Positions 63,006 to 64,000 of a DNA stretch of 64,000 nucleotides are shown here, piece after piece. The DNA lies in the NCBI RefSeq assembly GCF_037974355.1, contig NZ_CP150235.1, positions 5,208,001-5,272,000 on the forward strand, in the 5' to 3' direction. The notes beneath the pieces are model-generated. The model was not told where the DNA came from and made no database searches. It saw only the letters and a list, made by a program, of their open reading frames with translations. Source of the stretch: Paenibacillus sp. FSL R5-0517. GTDB taxonomy: Bacteria > Bacillota > Bacilli > Paenibacillales > Paenibacillaceae. Positions within the stretch are counted from its first letter, which is position 1; every line of letters begins with the position of its first letter. The translations under genes and the position numbers were made by a program.

Positions 63006-64000
63006 TCACTCTCCTGCCTCTCTTTGTTATTGATTTGCGGGATGGGTGGCAGCTCTCGCATCAACGGATGAATGATGGTCACGCGAGTTCCTTGACCCTC
63101 CTCGCTCTCCAGCAGAATACCGTAATCATCGCCAAAGGACAGCCGGAGACGGGCTTGCACGTTCAACATCCCATAACTTTTGCCTGTGATCCCAGGCGAA
63201 GACGCTTCCAGACTTGCCAAAGGAGCTTCGAGCAGATGCAGCATTTCGGCAAGCCGTCCGTTGGACATCCCTGCTCCATCATCCTGAACGGTCAGCAGCA
63301 GTCTGCCAAGTTCTAATCTGGCCTCCACCTGTATGTGTCCCGGCCCACGCCTGCCCTTGATTCCATGATAGATTGCATTCTCTATCAGGGGTTGAAGCAG
63401 CAGCTTTAACACAAAAAGATCCCGCAGTTCCTCTGGAATATTCAATGTATACTGAAGCCGGTCGCGGTATCGTGTCTGCTGAATTTGCAGATAACTGGTC
63501 ATATGCTCAAGCTCAGAGTGCAGCGGAATGTAATCCTGTCCTTTACTAAGCCCGATCCGAAATAATCGAGATAACGCGCCAACCATGCCGGATACATCGT
63601 CTGCACCCTCTTTGCGTGCCATCCAATGAATTGTATCCAGGGTATTGTACAAAAAGTGAGGTTTGATATGCTCCTGCAAGCTTCGCATTTCAGCATCGCG
63701 CTTCTGCCGTTCTCGCAATTCATTCAGCGATATCAGTTCTCGAATCTGTGCCAGCATTCGGTTATAGCTGTTGCCAAGCATTCCAATCTCATCCGCCCGA
63801 TCGCTCCACCGGCCTGGTCTGAGATTACCCGTCTCCGCCCTGCGCATATAGGACATGAGTCGGAAAATCGGGTGGGCAATGGAACGCGAGAACCATAAAG
63901 AGGCGCTAAGTCCGAATAAACACACCACAAATACAAAACTAACCACATAAAACTGGATTTGGCGTACTTCGGATATCGAGTCTCTTGTGGGAAATACCCC
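62990..64000 (-). CDS. LytS/YesM-type sensor histidine kinase, C-terminal part (runs off window end)
   Basis: At least 336 codons; the frame is open to the window end, so the N-terminus and sensor domain lie outside. Visible order: end of an extracellular domain, a membrane helix (VSFVFVVCLFGLSASLWF), a HAMP domain (SIAHPIFRLMSYMRRAETG), His_kinase with RSLQEHIKPHFLYNTLDTIH (phosphoacceptor His), HATPase with LLQPLIENAIYHG (N-box) and VQDDGAGMSNGR (G1). YesM-type kinases usually sense sugars outside the cell. Operon with the AraC-type regulator. Confidence 0.93.
   Translation of the reverse strand, partial: GVFPTRDSISEVRQIQFYVVSFVFVVCLFGLSASLWFSRSIAHPIFRLMSYMRRAETGNLRPGRWSDRADEIGMLGNSYNRMLAQIRELISLNELRERQKRDAEMRSLQEHIKPHFLYNTLDTIHWMARKEGADDVSGMVGALSRLFRIGLSKGQDYIPLHSELEHMTSYLQIQQTRYRDRLQYTLNIPEELRDLFVLKLLLQPLIENAIYHGIKGRRGPGHIQVEARLELGRLLLTVQDDGAGMSNGRLAEMLHLLEAPLASLEASSPGITGKSYGMLNVQARLRLSFGDDYGILLESEEGQGTRVTIIHPLMRELPPIPQINNKERQESEWENS

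Noticed and set aside
1..64000. tRNA, rRNA, CRISPR array, prophage or IS transposase
   Set aside because: No cloverleaf-like, rRNA-like or spaced short direct repeats were noticed, and no transposase, integrase or phage structural protein is encoded.

Overview
The window looks like a chromosomal segment of a Paenibacillus-type Gram-positive soil bacterium. The basis is moderate GC, AGGAGG-type ribosome binding sites with many TTG/GTG starts, surface proteins with three SLH repeats, a sensor kinase built on a 7TM-DISM receptor, BTAD and AraC-type response regulators, YtcQ/LplB/LplC-type sugar transporters, and several polysaccharide-degrading enzymes. No rRNA, tRNA, CRISPR array, prophage or insertion sequence was seen. 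The species is not determined.

Layout. 0-3.4 kb: truncated HicB antitoxin, YdeI-like protein, DUF4177 protein with a long YidD, EVE-domain protein, WYL regulator. 3.6-13 kb: a very long DUF11-repeat protein gene interrupted by one in-frame TAA, convergent with a large surface-anchored (SLH) PHP-type metallohydrolase. 13-14.5 kb: gene remnants, including a collapsed pstB. 14.5-18.7 kb: a two-component system made of a hybrid DISM kinase and a BTAD response regulator. 18.9-22.8 kb: a two-gene operon encoding a secreted dockerin protein and an SLH-anchored protein with two cohesin-like domains, which is a likely surface-assembly pair. 23-29 kb: sugar epimerase-like protein, flavin monooxygenase, two MFS transporters and an ArsR-type regulator. 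30.0-30.2 kb: a 191-bp repeat-like element with long terminal inverted repeats.

30.2-37.7 kb: a fructan/sucrose catabolic operon (two LplB/LplC-type permeases, binding lipoprotein, GH32, ROK fructokinase) with a divergent LacI regulator. 37.8-40.4 kb: purine nucleoside phosphorylase, a probable orphan immunity protein, a small membrane protein and an intracellular GH10 xylanase with a cre site. 40.6-53 kb: accessory genes (APH kinase, two DinB proteins, five GNATs, GrpB, small membrane proteins, a NUDIX remnant) surrounding a GH43 beta-xylosidase with its divergent HTH regulator. 53-57.5 kb: amidohydrolase, two DNA alkylation repair genes and MgtE. 57.5-64 kb: a ChvE/MmsA/MmsB monosaccharide importer behind a YesM/YesN-type two-component system; the kinase runs off the window end.

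Themes. Plant polysaccharide use: imported fructans and xylo-oligosaccharides would be cut inside the cell by GH32, GH10 and GH43, with the monosaccharide importer taking up free sugars, and CcpA sites lie upstream of at least two of these units. Cell-surface architecture: SLH, cohesin and dockerin modules lie next to the hybrid kinase. The cohesin-dockerin pair, the structured intergenic repeat and the interrupted DUF11 giant are the most interesting items.
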